A DNA stretch of 64,000 nt from Streptomyces sp. NBC_00078 (GCF_026343335.1 NZ_JAPELX010000001.1:124001-188000), one strand, 5' to 3'; shown: positions 16,651 through 25,945, counted from the stretch's first letter. The notes: generated by a model from the sequence alone, not told the origin. Made by a program: numbers and translations.

Positions 16651-17943
16651 GTGAAGACGAACAGCGGACCCGCGCTGACGTTCACCGTCGCCGCCGCCCT
16701 GATCGCCGGAGTCACGCTCGGCAGCAGCGGCAGTAACGTGATGCCCGTCCTCGTGGACGACTTCGCCGACCGCTTCGACCTGTCCAGCACCGGCGCCGGA
16801 CTCGTCGCCGCCAGCCAGCTGATGGCGGTCGCGATCACCACGTTCCTGCTCGCCAACCGCGCCGCCCGCCCCGGACGCGTCCGGATGGCCCGCAACGGGC
16901 TGGCCCTGGCCGCCGCGGGATTCATCGGCGCCGCCATCGCATACGACATATTGACGCTGACGGTGGCCAACCTGCTGCTCGGCGCCGGACTCGGAGCCGT
17001 CTACGCCGCCTCGACCGCCGCCCTGGCCGGCGTCGGCGACGACGCCGACAAGACCTCCTCGATCACCGTCACCGGCGCGCTGTTCGCGAGTGCCCTGCTG
17101 CTCCTCGCTGTCCCGGCCGTCAACGAGACCGCAGGCGGGGGAACCGGGTTCTTCCTGCTGGCCGTGTGCTGTCTGCCTGGCTGGTTCCTGGTGGGCCACC
17201 TCCCCGACGGCCCGGGCCCGGGCCCGGCGAGCAGTCCTTCCGCGACCGTCCCCGACAAGGCCTTCCAGCCGGCCCGTCCCTCCGTCGTGCTGCTGGTCGG
17301 CGCCGGCCTCCTGTGGGCCGTCACGCAGGGCGTCTGGTCCTACGCCTCCGTCCTCGGGCGCAGCCACACCGGTATGTCTGCCTCCGTGCTCTCTGCCGTC
17401 CTGGCCGTCTCCAGCGTCGTCGCACTCGCCGGAGCCGTGGCCGGACCGCTCGCCGTCAAGCGTTTCGGCCGCCTGCGCTCGATGACCGGGTTCATCGTCG
17501 CCGAGGCGTTCAGCTCGGGGCTCCTCATCGTCACCCACAGCCCCACTCTGTTCATCGCCACCGCCGTCATCTGGCAGACCTGCCAGCTGGCCGTCCTGGT
17601 ACAGATACTCGCCGCCGCCTCCGTCATCGATTCCACCGGACGGTGGGTGGCCGCCCTCAGCGGCGGCGGAGCACTCGGCGCAGGCATCGGACCCTTGGCG
17701 GTCGGCGCGATCATGGACACCATGGGCGTCGGCGTGCTGAGCATCCTTCTCGTCGCCGGAACACTCATCGCCGCACTCCCCCTCCTCAAGATGACCGCGT
17801 CCAGCGAAGCGGCAGCAGACACGGCATCCGTCACACCCCACCCTCAGCCCACGCCCGTCGTCGCGAGGACGCACACCGAGAAATCAGCCTCACCAGCAGA
17901 ATGGGATGCCGGTGGTCCGTCCGTCGGCGAAGGCGATGCGTGA
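16651..17943 (+). CDS. MFS transporter with an altered C-terminus
   Basis: 430 residues from GTG 16651 (AAGGG eight bases upstream). Twelve hydrophobic segments are visible in two halves, separated by a loop near residue 190 (PDGPGPGPASSPSATVP). The protein resembles YbfB/YjiJ-type or drug-exporter MFS members. The last ~22 codons after TEKSA read into DNA that belongs, in another frame, to a broken transposase gene, so the natural C-terminus was probably replaced by the insertion. The cargo is unknown. Confidence 0.88.
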   Translation: MKTNSGPALTFTVAAALIAGVTLGSSGSNVMPVLVDDFADRFDLSSTGAGLVAASQLMAVAITTFLLANRAARPGRVRMARNGLALAAAGFIGAAIAYDILTLTVANLLLGAGLGAVYAASTAALAGVGDDADKTSSITVTGALFASALLLLAVPAVNETAGGGTGFFLLAVCCLPGWFLVGHLPDGPGPGPASSPSATVPDKAFQPARPSVVLLVGAGLLWAVTQGVWSYASVLGRSHTGMSASVLSAVLAVSSVVALAGAVAGPLAVKRFGRLRSMTGFIVAEAFSSGLLIVTHSPTLFIATAVIWQTCQLAVLVQILAAASVIDSTGRWVAALSGGGALGAGIGPLAVGAIMDTMGVGVLSILLVAGTLIAALPLLKMTASSEAAADTASVTPHPQPTPVVARTHTEKSASPAEWDAGGPSVGEGDA

Positions 17944-18090
17944 CCTGCGCCGGCGGGTCGGCAGCGCGCCGGTGCGGGCGTCGTTCGAGGTGCTGGCCGG
18001 ACTGCCGCCCCGGCCGACGACGCCAGGTGTCAGTTTTCGGTCGGCACCGGATGGTGTCGTTCGACGGCTGTAGTTCGCTGAGAGTTCTCG
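17890..18090 (+). pseudogene. Broken IS4-type transposase fragment
   Basis: From ATG 17906 the frame reads RPSAKAMRDLRRRVGSAPVR, then ASFEVLAGLP, which matches the N-terminal part of actinobacterial IS4-family transposases (RPSSKALRDLRRRLG...). After PTTPGVSF the reading shifts frame near 18030 and continues as GRHRMVSFDGCSSLRV, the next conserved block. At least one frameshift and loss of the DDE catalytic part make it a remnant. It overlaps the 3' end of the MFS gene. Confidence 0.7.
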
Positions 18091-18168
18091 CACTCCTCAC
18101 TCTCACGCTCAACACATCCAATGTCTGGCTTGGTTGCGAGGGCGCCGATCGGACACGTACCCGGAAGT

Positions 18169-18185
18169 ACCCAAAGAACTTGGGT
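18169..18185. promoter_or_regulatory. Inverted repeat upstream of the GH127 gene
   Basis: ACCCAA and TTGGGT flank five bases, about 290 bases before the GH127 start. Possible operator; it also lies in transposase debris, so significance is doubtful. Confidence 0.25.
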
Positions 18186-18339
18186 CACAAGGCTAGACAC
18201 AGGCAACGCTCGTATCCGTTAATCCATCCCATGTGTCAGTGGAGAGGGCCGGTGGGCCCGAGCCCTCTATGGACCCCGGGCCCCCTTGTCGGTATGGCGG
18301 CCAGGACGGTGACCGTCGCCAACGGCTCCGCTGTGCCGT

Positions 18340-18402
18340 CGTCGGTCTGCTGGACGCATGGCGCCACATCGTCAGACCACAAGCCCATGACGTGCTGCAC
18401 CC
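18340..18402 (+). pseudogene. Fragment duplicated from a GH127-type gene
   Basis: About 54 of 61 bases match the coding segment 19034-19096 of the adjacent GH127 gene, without gaps. Translated, the fragment reads GLLDAWRHIVRPQAHDVL against GLLDVWRHIGSTQARDVL in the intact gene. The differences suggest the debris of a diverged second GH127 gene rather than a recent copy. Confidence 0.6.
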
Positions 18403-18472
18403 GACCGCCTGACACGTGAGCCAACACAGCAACTACGGAGCAATCACTCTCCGGTTCACGGAAAGGTTCAAC

Positions 18473-20767
18473 TTGTCTTCCTCCCTCAGCAGACGGCGCC
18501 TCCTGCAAGTAGCCGGGGCCACCGCAGCCGGGTCCGTCCTCGGCAGTTCTCCCGCCCAAGCGGCCATCGCCCCCGCGAGGACCGACATCGGGACCTCCGC
18601 ACAGCCTTTCCAACTCGGCCAGGTCCAGCTCACCGCAAGCCGGTGGCTGGACAACCAGAACCGTACGCGGAACTACCTGCGGTTCGTCGATGCCGACCGG
18701 CTGCTGTACAACTTCCGCGCCAACCATCGGCTGTCCACCAACGGCGCGGCCGCGACCGGCGGCTGGGACGCGCCGGACTTCCCCTTCCGCACCCATGTCC
18801 AAGGGCACTTCCTCACGGCGTGGGCTCAGTTGTACGCCGTCACCGGGGACACCACCTGCCGGGACAAGGCCACCTACATGGTCGCGGAGCTGGCCAAGTG
18901 CCAGGCCAACAACAGCGCCGCCGGTTTCAGCGCCGGGTACCTCTCCGGCTACCCCGAGTCCGACTTCACCGCTCTTGAGCAGCGGACCCTGAACAACGGC
19001 AACGTGCCGTACTACACCGTCCACAAGACCCTCGCCGGTCTGCTGGACGTATGGCGCCACATCGGCAGCACACAAGCCCGTGACGTGCTGCTCGCCCTGG
19101 CGGGATGGGTCGACTCGCGCACCGGCCGACTGAGCGTCCAGCAGATGCAGGCCATGCTGGGAACCGAGTTCGGCGGTATGAACACCGTGCTGACGGACCT
19201 CTACCAGCAGACGGGCGACGCGCGGTGGCTCACCGTCGCCCAGCGGTTCGACCACGCCGCCGTGTTCGAACCGCTCGCGTCCAACCAGGACCAGCTCAAC
19301 GGGCTGCACGCCAACACGCAGGTACCCAAGTGGATCGGGGCCGCCCGGGAGTTCAAGGCCACCGGCACCACCCGCTACCGGGACATCGCCACCAACGCCT
19401 GGAACATCACGGTCAACTCGCACACCTATGCCATCGGCGGCAACAGCCAGGCAGAGCACTTCCGCGCCCCGAACGCCCTCGCCGGCTACCTGGACAAGGA
19501 CACCTGCGAAAGCTGCAACACCATCAACATGCTCACCCTCACCCGTGAGTTGTTCGCGCTGGACCCGAACCGGGCCGCGCTGTTCGACTACTACGAGCAG
19601 GCGTGGCTGAACCAGATGATCGGCCAGCAGAACCCGGCCGACGACCACGGCCACGTCACCTACTTCACCCCGCTCAACCCGGGCGGCCGACGCGGCGTGG
19701 GCCCGGCGTGGGGCGGCGGCACCTGGAGCACCGACTACGGCACCTTCTGGTGCTGCCAGGGCACGGGCCTGGAGATGCACACCAGGCTGATGGACTCCCT
19801 CTACTTCCGCACCGACAACACCCTGATCGTGAACATGTTCGTGCCCTCGGTGCTCAACTGGTCGGAGCGCGGGATCAAGGTCATACAGACCACGACATAT
19901 CCCGTCAGCGACACCACGACCCTTCAGGTCACCGGCAACGTCAGCGGAACCTGGGCGATGCGCATCCGCATCCCGGGCTGGACCACCGGGGCCTCCGTCA
20001 GCGTCAACGGCGTCGCGCAGAACATCGCCACCGCCCCCGGCAGCTACGCCACCCTGAACCGCTCCTGGGCCTCCGGCGACACGGTCACCGTCCGTCTGCC
20101 CATGCGGACCGTGATGCGAGCGGCCAACGACGACGCGAACGTCGCAGCGATCACCTACGGCCCGGTGGTCCTGTCCGGCAGCTACGGTGACACCGCGCTC
20201 AGTTCCCTCCCGGCATTGGACACCTCGTCCATCACACGGACCAGCAACAGCTCGCTCGCCTTCACCGCCACCGCCAACGGCTCCACCGTCAACCTGGGCC
20301 CGTTCCACGACGCGCACGGCCACAACTACACCGTCTACTGGAACTCCGGCGGCACCGTCCGTCTCGCCAACGTGGGCAGCGGTCTCCTGCTGGGCATCCA
20401 GAACATGTCCACGGCCGACGGTGGCCTCGCTCTTCAGTGGTCGGACAACGGCACCGCCGACCACGACTGGTACATGGTCACCGACGGAAGCGCGGTCCGC
20501 TTCCGCAACGCCAACAGCGGCAAGGTGCTCGGCGTTTTGAACATGTCCACGGCCGACGGCGCGACCGTCCTGCAGTGGTCGGACTCCGGCACCGCCGACC
20601 ACAGATGGACGCTGCTCGACCAGGGGGACGGGACCTACAAGATCCGCAACGTGAACAGCGGCAAGCTGCTCGCCATCGCGAACAACTCCACCGCTGTCGG
20701 CGCGTTCGCAGTCCAGGACGCGGACGACGGCACCGCCGACAACCGCTGGCGCATCGTGCGCAACTGA
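18473..20767 (+). CDS. Secreted GH127 beta-L-arabinofuranosidase-like enzyme with ricin-type CBM
   Basis: 764 residues from TTG 18473, chosen because GGAAAGG precedes it and the next residues form a Tat signal (SRRRLLQVAGATAAG). The catalytic (alpha/alpha)6 domain (DUF1680) carries the zinc-thiolate site: Glu346 and Cys348 in CESC, Cys427 and Cys428 in FWCCQGTGLE; by analogy with HypBA1, Cys427 is the nucleophile, and Glu328 in SQAEHF is the acid/base candidate. Residues ~619-764 form a ricin beta-trefoil with three repeats. The family removes beta-linked L-arabinofuranose from plant hydroxyproline-rich glycoproteins or related glycans. Secretion and the CBM indicate action on polymer outside the cell. 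Confidence 0.9.
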   Translation: MSSSLSRRRLLQVAGATAAGSVLGSSPAQAAIAPARTDIGTSAQPFQLGQVQLTASRWLDNQNRTRNYLRFVDADRLLYNFRANHRLSTNGAAATGGWDAPDFPFRTHVQGHFLTAWAQLYAVTGDTTCRDKATYMVAELAKCQANNSAAGFSAGYLSGYPESDFTALEQRTLNNGNVPYYTVHKTLAGLLDVWRHIGSTQARDVLLALAGWVDSRTGRLSVQQMQAMLGTEFGGMNTVLTDLYQQTGDARWLTVAQRFDHAAVFEPLASNQDQLNGLHANTQVPKWIGAAREFKATGTTRYRDIATNAWNITVNSHTYAIGGNSQAEHFRAPNALAGYLDKDTCESCNTINMLTLTRELFALDPNRAALFDYYEQAWLNQMIGQQNPADDHGHVTYFTPLNPGGRRGVGPAWGGGTWSTDYGTFWCCQGTGLEMHTRLMDSLYFRTDNTLIVNMFVPSVLNWSERGIKVIQTTTYPVSDTTTLQVTGNVSGTWAMRIRIPGWTTGASVSVNGVAQNIATAPGSYATLNRSWASGDTVTVRLPMRTVMRAANDDANVAAITYGPVVLSGSYGDTALSSLPALDTSSITRTSNSSLAFTATANGSTVNLGPFHDAHGHNYTVYWNSGGTVRLANVGSGLLLGIQNMSTADGGLALQWSDNGTADHDWYMVTDGSAVRFRNANSGKVLGVLNMSTADGATVLQWSDSGTADHRWTLLDQGDGTYKIRNVNSGKLLAIANNSTAVGAFAVQDADDGTADNRWRIVRN

Positions 20768-20783
20768 GGCCGCTGCGGAAGCA

Positions 20784-20925
20784 GTCCAACTGGTCCTTCA
20801 CCTACCGCACGTCCAGCGACCCCACCAACCCCAACGGCTGGTCCGCGCCGCAGAACCTGTTCACCGGCAGCCTCCCCCACCGGCGGCCCGATCGACCCGA
20901 CCCTGATTCGCCGACGCCAGAACAT
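20784..20925 (+). pseudogene. Remnant of a GH62 arabinofuranosidase gene
   Basis: Just after the GH127 stop the frame reads [20 protein letters not shown] then PQNLFTGS, a diagnostic GH62 stretch (consensus [22 protein letters not shown]). A one-base shift later gives PTGGPIDPTLI, corresponding to the following GH62 block. Only about 45 codons remain; signal peptide and catalytic residues are missing. It may have been fused to GH127 DNA by a deletion. Confidence 0.75.
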
Positions 20926-20993
20926 GCCACCCTGCAACTGCCGTACCGGCCGGGCGTCCTCACCCTGCGGCACTGACCCGCGCGCACATGACC

Positions 20994-21036
20994 AGACGCT
21001 TGTGACCGTGCCCATCAGCCACGGTCACGAGCGTCT
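20994..21036. terminator. Bidirectional terminator between convergent GH127 and GH59 genes
   Basis: Seventeen base pairs (20994-21010 with 21020-21036, one T-G wobble) close a nine-base loop, followed by a T-rich CTTCCGCTTTGTCT. Its position between convergent genes fits termination from both sides. Confidence 0.8.
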
Positions 21037-21196
21037 TCCGCTTTGTCTCCCAGGAAGGAACCCTCCACCGCGCTGACGCTCACCGCCCGTCACCACGTGA
21101 GGGTCTGTCAAAAGAGCGGGCCAGTGCCCCGCGTGACGGGTGGGGGGACTGGGCGCGCGGTGCTGCGGCCCGGTCCCTGAGACTGCCGCTGCTCGC

Positions 21197-23680
21197 CTAC
21201 GGCAGGGTCCACCGCTGGTTGGCGCCGTTGTCGCAGCTCCAGATGTCCAGCTGGGTGAGGTTGGCGGTGCTGCTGTTGGGATCGTCCAGGCAGCGTCCGG
21301 ACTGCATGCTGCGCAGGCTGCCGTCAGCCTGCTGAGTCCACTTCTGGTTGTCTCCGCCGTTGCAGGTCCAGAGGTCGACGAGGGTGCCGTTGGTCACGCC
21401 CTGCTTGACGACATCCAGGCATTTTCCGCCGATGGTCAGGGTGCCGTCAGCGTTGTAGGTCCAGGTCTGTGACCCCGACTTCTGGTTGCAGTCGTAGAGC
21501 TGCACCGCGGTGCCGTTGGTGGTGTTGCCTTCGTCGAGGTCGAGACACTTGCCGGAGATGCCGGAGGGGACGGCGCCGGAACGGGTGGGGGTCGGGTTGC
21601 TCCCCGGGGTGACGGAGAAGTTGTCGAACTGCTGTGTCTGGTATCCGCCCCCGGTGACGCTACTGGTGGAGTCCACGGTGCCCAGTCCGGCGCGGCCGTG
21701 GGTGTAGCTGTTGTCCGTGACACTGCCCAGAGCGGTGCCGTCGAGCGTGGCGCTGATGGTCGACCCCTGCATCGACAGTGAGACGGTGTGCCACCGGTTG
21801 GTGCCCAGTGCCGTTGTGGAGCCGCTGGCGAGGGTCGTGAACCCCCACGTGCTGTTGCTGTTGACAGCAGACTTGACGATCGACCACGTGCCGGAGCTGC
21901 TCACCCGCAGGTGGTACGCCTGCAGGCCGTTGTCGTTCCGGCCTTGCATGCCAATGCGGCCCAGCAGCTCCACAGCTCCGGACTGCTCGAGCATCGTGTT
22001 CGCCGTGACGGTGTAGTTGCCCCAGGAATCGTCGCCCATGAAGGTGTAGGGCGCGTAGTAGTTCTCGCTGGTCCAGCGGACGGGAGCCGCTGGTGCCATC
22101 TGGCGCAGGCAGGTGCCGGTGCGTCCTCCGCCGCAGGCCACGGTCTGGAAGGCGCCGTTCATGTCGGTGAAGTACTTCGGGGACGTGGTGGTCGCCGGGG
22201 TCTGGAAGTTGTTGGAGTACGGCAGGCTCAGCGGGGCCGCCGAGGGCGCGGTGGCGGTTCCCTTGCCCTGCCCAGTCGTCGTGGTGACCGTGTACACGTA
22301 GCCGGGCTGCAGTGTCAGCGTGTAACTGCCGCCGGAGGGGGTGACGTCGGTGGTGTGCACGAAGTGGTCGCTGTCGTTGGGCGAGTTGAGATTGGTGCCC
22401 CAGACGTGGACCTGGCCGGTGGACAGGCCGCCCGTGACGTGAACGGTCAGGGTCTGCGCGGCCGTGGCGTCCACCGTCTCGATGACGGTGCTGTAGTCAC
22501 TGTGGTTCGGCGACTTCAGGGTTACGTAGCTGCCATTGGACTGAGCGCCGCCCAGGTAACCGCTGGCCGAGTCCTGGTACTGCCAGCCGATCTGCGCGAA
22601 CTGGGACGTGTGTGCGAGGACCCAGGCCGTCTTGGCGATGCTGTAGTGGCCGGACCAGGGCTGGTTGGCAACGGCGAGCCCGTTGAAGGCGAAGTAGGTG
22701 TTGGGGTAGAGCGCAGCGACGAGCGGCCAGTTGTAATAGGCCGTCATACGGCCGTCGATGTAGTCCCGGTTGACGGCCCTCGCGACCGACATCGCGCCGG
22801 CCTCGGCGTCCTCCGACCCGTTCTCGCTCGCCCACAGTGGCTTGCCGAGGTTCTGCGCGGTGCTGGTGCTCGGGCAGTTCTTGAAGTCGGACCTGTTGCC
22901 GATAGCCGCGCCGTTGACGTAGCCGCAGGGGTAGTGGACGCCCACGACGTCCACTGCGTTCTTGAACGTCGGGTCGCCGGCCATCGCGTCCGCCACCGAC
23001 CAGCTGTCGTCGGCCGCGACCAGCTTGGTGGCACCGTAGCCCTTGGAGGCCAGGGCGGACTTGAGGTTCTCGTACCAAGTCGCGTTGTAGCCGCGCTCGT
23101 TCCAGCCGCCCAGGTAGTCGATGTTCAGCTTGTGCTGGGCTGCGCAGCCCATCCAGTCCGTCACGTAGCTGATCGCGTTGGAGGTGAAGAAGGTGTTGCT
23201 GCCGCCGCCGACCCAGCCGGGCGCACCCCAGGCGAGCCCGTAGAGTTTGATGTCGGGGTTGCGGGCCTTGGCCTGCTCCGCGAGCCACCACTCGTAGCCC
23301 TGGTTGCAGTCGACCACGCCCTGGGTGTGCTCGTGGCTGGCCTCAGCGCCGTCAGTGGTGTTCGTGTCACCACCTATTTCGATCTTGAGGGACTGGAGCG
23401 AGGCGCCGAACCCGGGCTTGAACAGGTAGTCGAGGATCTGGCTGCGCTGCGGCTCCGGATAGTCGATCAGCAGCCGGCTGTTTCCGCCGCCGCCGGAGAT
23501 CGCGCCCACACCTTCGAAGGTTCGGCCCGTGCCCGTGCCGTCCACGGTGATCGAGGTCGTGGTGGCCGCCTGTGCCGCCGGCGCCGACCAGTTCACCAGC
23601 GCGGCGACGACGAGGGAGAGCGCGGCGAGGAGTGAGGTCCGCCTTGGCCCTCTCCGGTGTATGGGCGATCTGAGGTTCAT
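21197..23680 (-). CDS. Secreted GH59 beta-galactosidase (galactocerebrosidase family) with ricin-type CBM
   Basis: 827 residues from ATG 23680, which has GGAG five bases upstream; an in-frame ATG at 23704 lacks one. A Sec/Tat-like signal ends near ASA/AQAA. The start of the mature protein, FEGVGAISGGGGNSRLLIDY then EPQRSQILDYLFKP, closely resembles animal galactocerebrosidase, which is typical of GH59. Candidate acid/base Glu195 lies in GGWNERGYN and nucleophile Glu286 in WASENGSED. A lectin-like beta-sandwich follows the barrel, and residues ~701-827 form a ricin trefoil with Cys and QxW motifs. It should release galactose outside the cell, consistent with beta-galactan side chains; bacterial substrates are poorly known. 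Confidence 0.9.
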   Translation of the reverse strand: MNLRSPIHRRGPRRTSLLAALSLVVAALVNWSAPAAQAATTTSITVDGTGTGRTFEGVGAISGGGGNSRLLIDYPEPQRSQILDYLFKPGFGASLQSLKIEIGGDTNTTDGAEASHEHTQGVVDCNQGYEWWLAEQAKARNPDIKLYGLAWGAPGWVGGGSNTFFTSNAISYVTDWMGCAAQHKLNIDYLGGWNERGYNATWYENLKSALASKGYGATKLVAADDSWSVADAMAGDPTFKNAVDVVGVHYPCGYVNGAAIGNRSDFKNCPSTSTAQNLGKPLWASENGSEDAEAGAMSVARAVNRDYIDGRMTAYYNWPLVAALYPNTYFAFNGLAVANQPWSGHYSIAKTAWVLAHTSQFAQIGWQYQDSASGYLGGAQSNGSYVTLKSPNHSDYSTVIETVDATAAQTLTVHVTGGLSTGQVHVWGTNLNSPNDSDHFVHTTDVTPSGGSYTLTLQPGYVYTVTTTTGQGKGTATAPSAAPLSLPYSNNFQTPATTTSPKYFTDMNGAFQTVACGGGRTGTCLRQMAPAAPVRWTSENYYAPYTFMGDDSWGNYTVTANTMLEQSGAVELLGRIGMQGRNDNGLQAYHLRVSSSGTWSIVKSAVNSNSTWGFTTLASGSTTALGTNRWHTVSLSMQGSTISATLDGTALGSVTDNSYTHGRAGLGTVDSTSSVTGGGYQTQQFDNFSVTPGSNPTPTRSGAVPSGISGKCLDLDEGNTTNGTAVQLYDCNQKSGSQTWTYNADGTLTIGGKCLDVVKQGVTNGTLVDLWTCNGGDNQKWTQQADGSLRSMQSGRCLDDPNSSTANLTQLDIWSCDNGANQRWTLP

Positions 23681-23714
23681 GTCGTCTCCAAGGACGCTGG
23701 TCATCGGTTCAGAG

Positions 23715-23742
23715 CAAATACGAACAAATACGAACGGAAACG
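23715..23742. promoter_or_regulatory. Tandem AT-rich direct repeats before the GH59 gene
   Basis: Two exact copies of CAAATACGAA (23715 and 23725) are followed by a looser third (CGGAAACGAG at 23735), 35 to 62 bases before the GH59 start. The AT content is out of place in this DNA. The layout fits a repressor or activator site. Confidence 0.45.
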
Positions 23743-23836
23743 AGGCCGAGAAAGGCGCTCCGCGACTCCGTCAACTCCACGACGCGCGGCGTGTGGAAGT
23801 ACTTCACCATCACCGCCCGGTCCCGCGTCCGCCGCG

Positions 23837-25810
23837 TCAGCTCGGCTTGAGGATGATCGCCTGGCCGCCCGCGGGAGCCATCGCCACGTCCAGTGTGGTG
23901 GCCGAGGTGACCGTGCGGGTGCTGACCACGAGCGGCGTCCGGTAGGGGCTGCTGCCCGGGGTGCCGTCGGCGTAGACGGTCGCCGTGTATGACCCGCCGC
24001 CCAGGAACGTCAGCGGGAGCGACAGGGTCCGGGATGTCTCGTTGGTCATCGCCCCGAGGAACCAGGTGTCGCCGTGACGGCGGGCGACGGCGACGTACTG
24101 GCCGATCGATCCGGCGAGGGCGTGGCTCTCGTCCCAGGTGGTGGGGATGGCGTCGAACCACGGCAGCCCCGGCCAGTTGGACGTGTTGGCGTACTTGGAC
24201 GGTGAGTCGTACCAGTACAGGAAGTTCAATGGCTGGTAGAAGACCGCCGCCATGGCCATCTGGTGGACGTTGGTGGTCTGGTCCCGCGACTGGCCGTAGC
24301 AGATGGTGTAGTCCATCGGCCCGCCGATGTTGCGGGCGAACGGCAGGGTCACGTTGTGGCTCGCGGTCGGGAAGTGCTCGTTGCCGCGCACGCCCTCCAT
24401 GGTGACCCAGTTCGGGTACGTCCGCTCGTAGCCGAACGGCCGCACGTCGTCGTGCATGTCGATCAGCAGGTGGTACTTGGCTGCCGTCCTGGCCCAGTTC
24501 GTGATCTGGTTCGTCATGGCCTGGGTGCCGTCGTCGACGAATCCGAGCTTCACGCCTGCGACGCCCCAGCTCCTGTAGAGGCTGAACAGGCTGTCGGGGT
24601 TGGTGGCCGCTCTGCGGTCGACGTAGAGGATGACGCCGATGCCCTTGCTCGTGGCGTAGGAGATCACCGAGGGCAGATCGATGTCCGGAATCGGCTTCGT
24701 CGCGTCGGTGCTGTGGTCGGGGTCGCCGTACCATCCGCCGTCGTACTCGACGTACTGCATGCCGCGGGCCACGGCGAAGTCGACGCCCGCCATCCCGGCG
24801 GCGGTGGTCAGCTGTACACGGAAGGCTTTGCCGGGCTTGATCCACGAGGTGTCGGCCAACGCGCTCGCAGGGGCCAGGTTGAGCACCAGCTCGGCGTTGT
24901 CGACCAGTTCGGCGTGGGTGGAGCCGGTCACCACCGCCCGCCAGGGCGTGGCGAACGGCGTGGTGACCATCGAGGTCGTCTGGACCGTGTCCGAACCGCG
25001 GGCGGTGTGCTCCATCAGGTAGGCGGCCAGCGTGTTCGGCTGGCCGGACACCGAACTCAGCATCATTCGGGGGAAGTTGACCCGGGACGACTCGCAGATG
25101 CAGGCGATCAGCCCACCGCTCGCGTACGTGGCGGTCAGCGGCAGGTCGGTCAGCGGGCCGGTGTCGGTGCCGGAGGTCCCCGTGGACGGGATCGAGCCCG
25201 GGGCTACGGGGTTGTAGGCGTCCTCGTCCCGGGCGCTGTAGACGAGCGTGCTGTCGGGGAAGACGAACGTGGTCAGCTCGTCGGCGATCGTGGCGGTGCC
25301 CTTGCCGAGCAGCACGTACCGGAAGGCGACGCCGGTCGGGTAGGCGCGGATCTGGATGCTGAAGTTGATCAGCGAGGCGGTGTCCTGGAGGTTCCAGCGC
25401 ATCTCCTGGTACCGGTCGCGGACTGTCGCGTTGCGGCCGTACACCGGGTTCCAGGTGTTGTCGATGGTCCAGTGCTGGTAGTTGGTGATCACCGTGCCGG
25501 CGGCGCCGAGCACCGTACCGTCGCTCAGCTTGAGGCCGAGAGCCGAAGTGTCGACCACCGTCACGCCTCTGCGCTCGGCCGACCAGCTGAGGGCGCCCGA
25601 AGTCAGCGACATCGTAATGGTGTTGCTGCCGTCGGGGGCCGTCGCGGTGACCGAGGCGTCGGCCGCCGCGGCCGTCCCGGTGGCGCCGGCACCCAGCGCC
25701 GCGGCTCCCACGGTGACGGCGGCGCCTCTGAGAAGTCCACGCCGTGAGAGCCGTCCTGGGGCGCCGGTCGATGGCTGTTCAGGTAGGGCGCGGCTCGCTG
25801 CATCTGCCAT
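23837..25810 (-). CDS. Secreted GH97 alpha-glycosidase
   Basis: 657 residues from ATG 25810, supported by AAAGG upstream; longer starts at 25834 and 25870 lack one. A Tat signal is present (RLSRRGLLRGAAVTVG). The GH97 N-terminal beta-supersandwich (GSNTITMSLTSGALSWSAER) leads into the barrel, with YDGGWYGD, GVKLGFVDDG and NWVTMEGVRGNEHF, the last being a family hallmark near the metal-dependent active site. GH97 contains inverting alpha-glucosidases and retaining alpha-galactosidases; the FVDDG aspartates lean to the retaining type, but this cannot be settled by eye. It follows the ROK regulator on the same strand. Confidence 0.9.
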   Translation of the reverse strand: MADAASRALPEQPSTGAPGRLSRRGLLRGAAVTVGAAALGAGATGTAAAADASVTATAPDGSNTITMSLTSGALSWSAERRGVTVVDTSALGLKLSDGTVLGAAGTVITNYQHWTIDNTWNPVYGRNATVRDRYQEMRWNLQDTASLINFSIQIRAYPTGVAFRYVLLGKGTATIADELTTFVFPDSTLVYSARDEDAYNPVAPGSIPSTGTSGTDTGPLTDLPLTATYASGGLIACICESSRVNFPRMMLSSVSGQPNTLAAYLMEHTARGSDTVQTTSMVTTPFATPWRAVVTGSTHAELVDNAELVLNLAPASALADTSWIKPGKAFRVQLTTAAGMAGVDFAVARGMQYVEYDGGWYGDPDHSTDATKPIPDIDLPSVISYATSKGIGVILYVDRRAATNPDSLFSLYRSWGVAGVKLGFVDDGTQAMTNQITNWARTAAKYHLLIDMHDDVRPFGYERTYPNWVTMEGVRGNEHFPTASHNVTLPFARNIGGPMDYTICYGQSRDQTTNVHQMAMAAVFYQPLNFLYWYDSPSKYANTSNWPGLPWFDAIPTTWDESHALAGSIGQYVAVARRHGDTWFLGAMTNETSRTLSLPLTFLGGGSYTATVYADGTPGSSPYRTPLVVSTRTVTSATTLDVAMAPAGGQAIILKPS

Positions 25811-25864
25811 GACTCGTACACCTTTCCATTGCATCCATTTCGATGTGAATACAGCCAAAACAAG

Positions 25865-25897
25865 GTCCAACGTCTCTGATTGCAGGCGCAGTTGGAC
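25865..25897. promoter_or_regulatory. Inverted repeat between the ROK and GH97 genes
   Basis: GTCCAAC at 25865 and GTTGGAC at 25891 are perfect 7-base arms 19 bases apart. They could form an operator for the ROK protein upstream of GH97 or a weak hairpin after the ROK stop. Confidence 0.35.
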
Positions 25898-25945
25898 GCG
25901 CCCAGGAGTTCCGCCCTCGAACTGGAGCCGCTCACAACGGGAGGG

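Noticed and set aside
18236..20602. A 788-codon minus-strand frame opposite the GH127 gene
   Set aside because: Its composition (Val/Gly/Arg/Asp-rich, no domain) is the usual antisense shadow of a high-GC gene.
21788..23635. 615-codon plus-strand frame across the GH59 gene
   Set aside because: Shadow frame; no start signal or family, while the minus strand has clear GH59 motifs.
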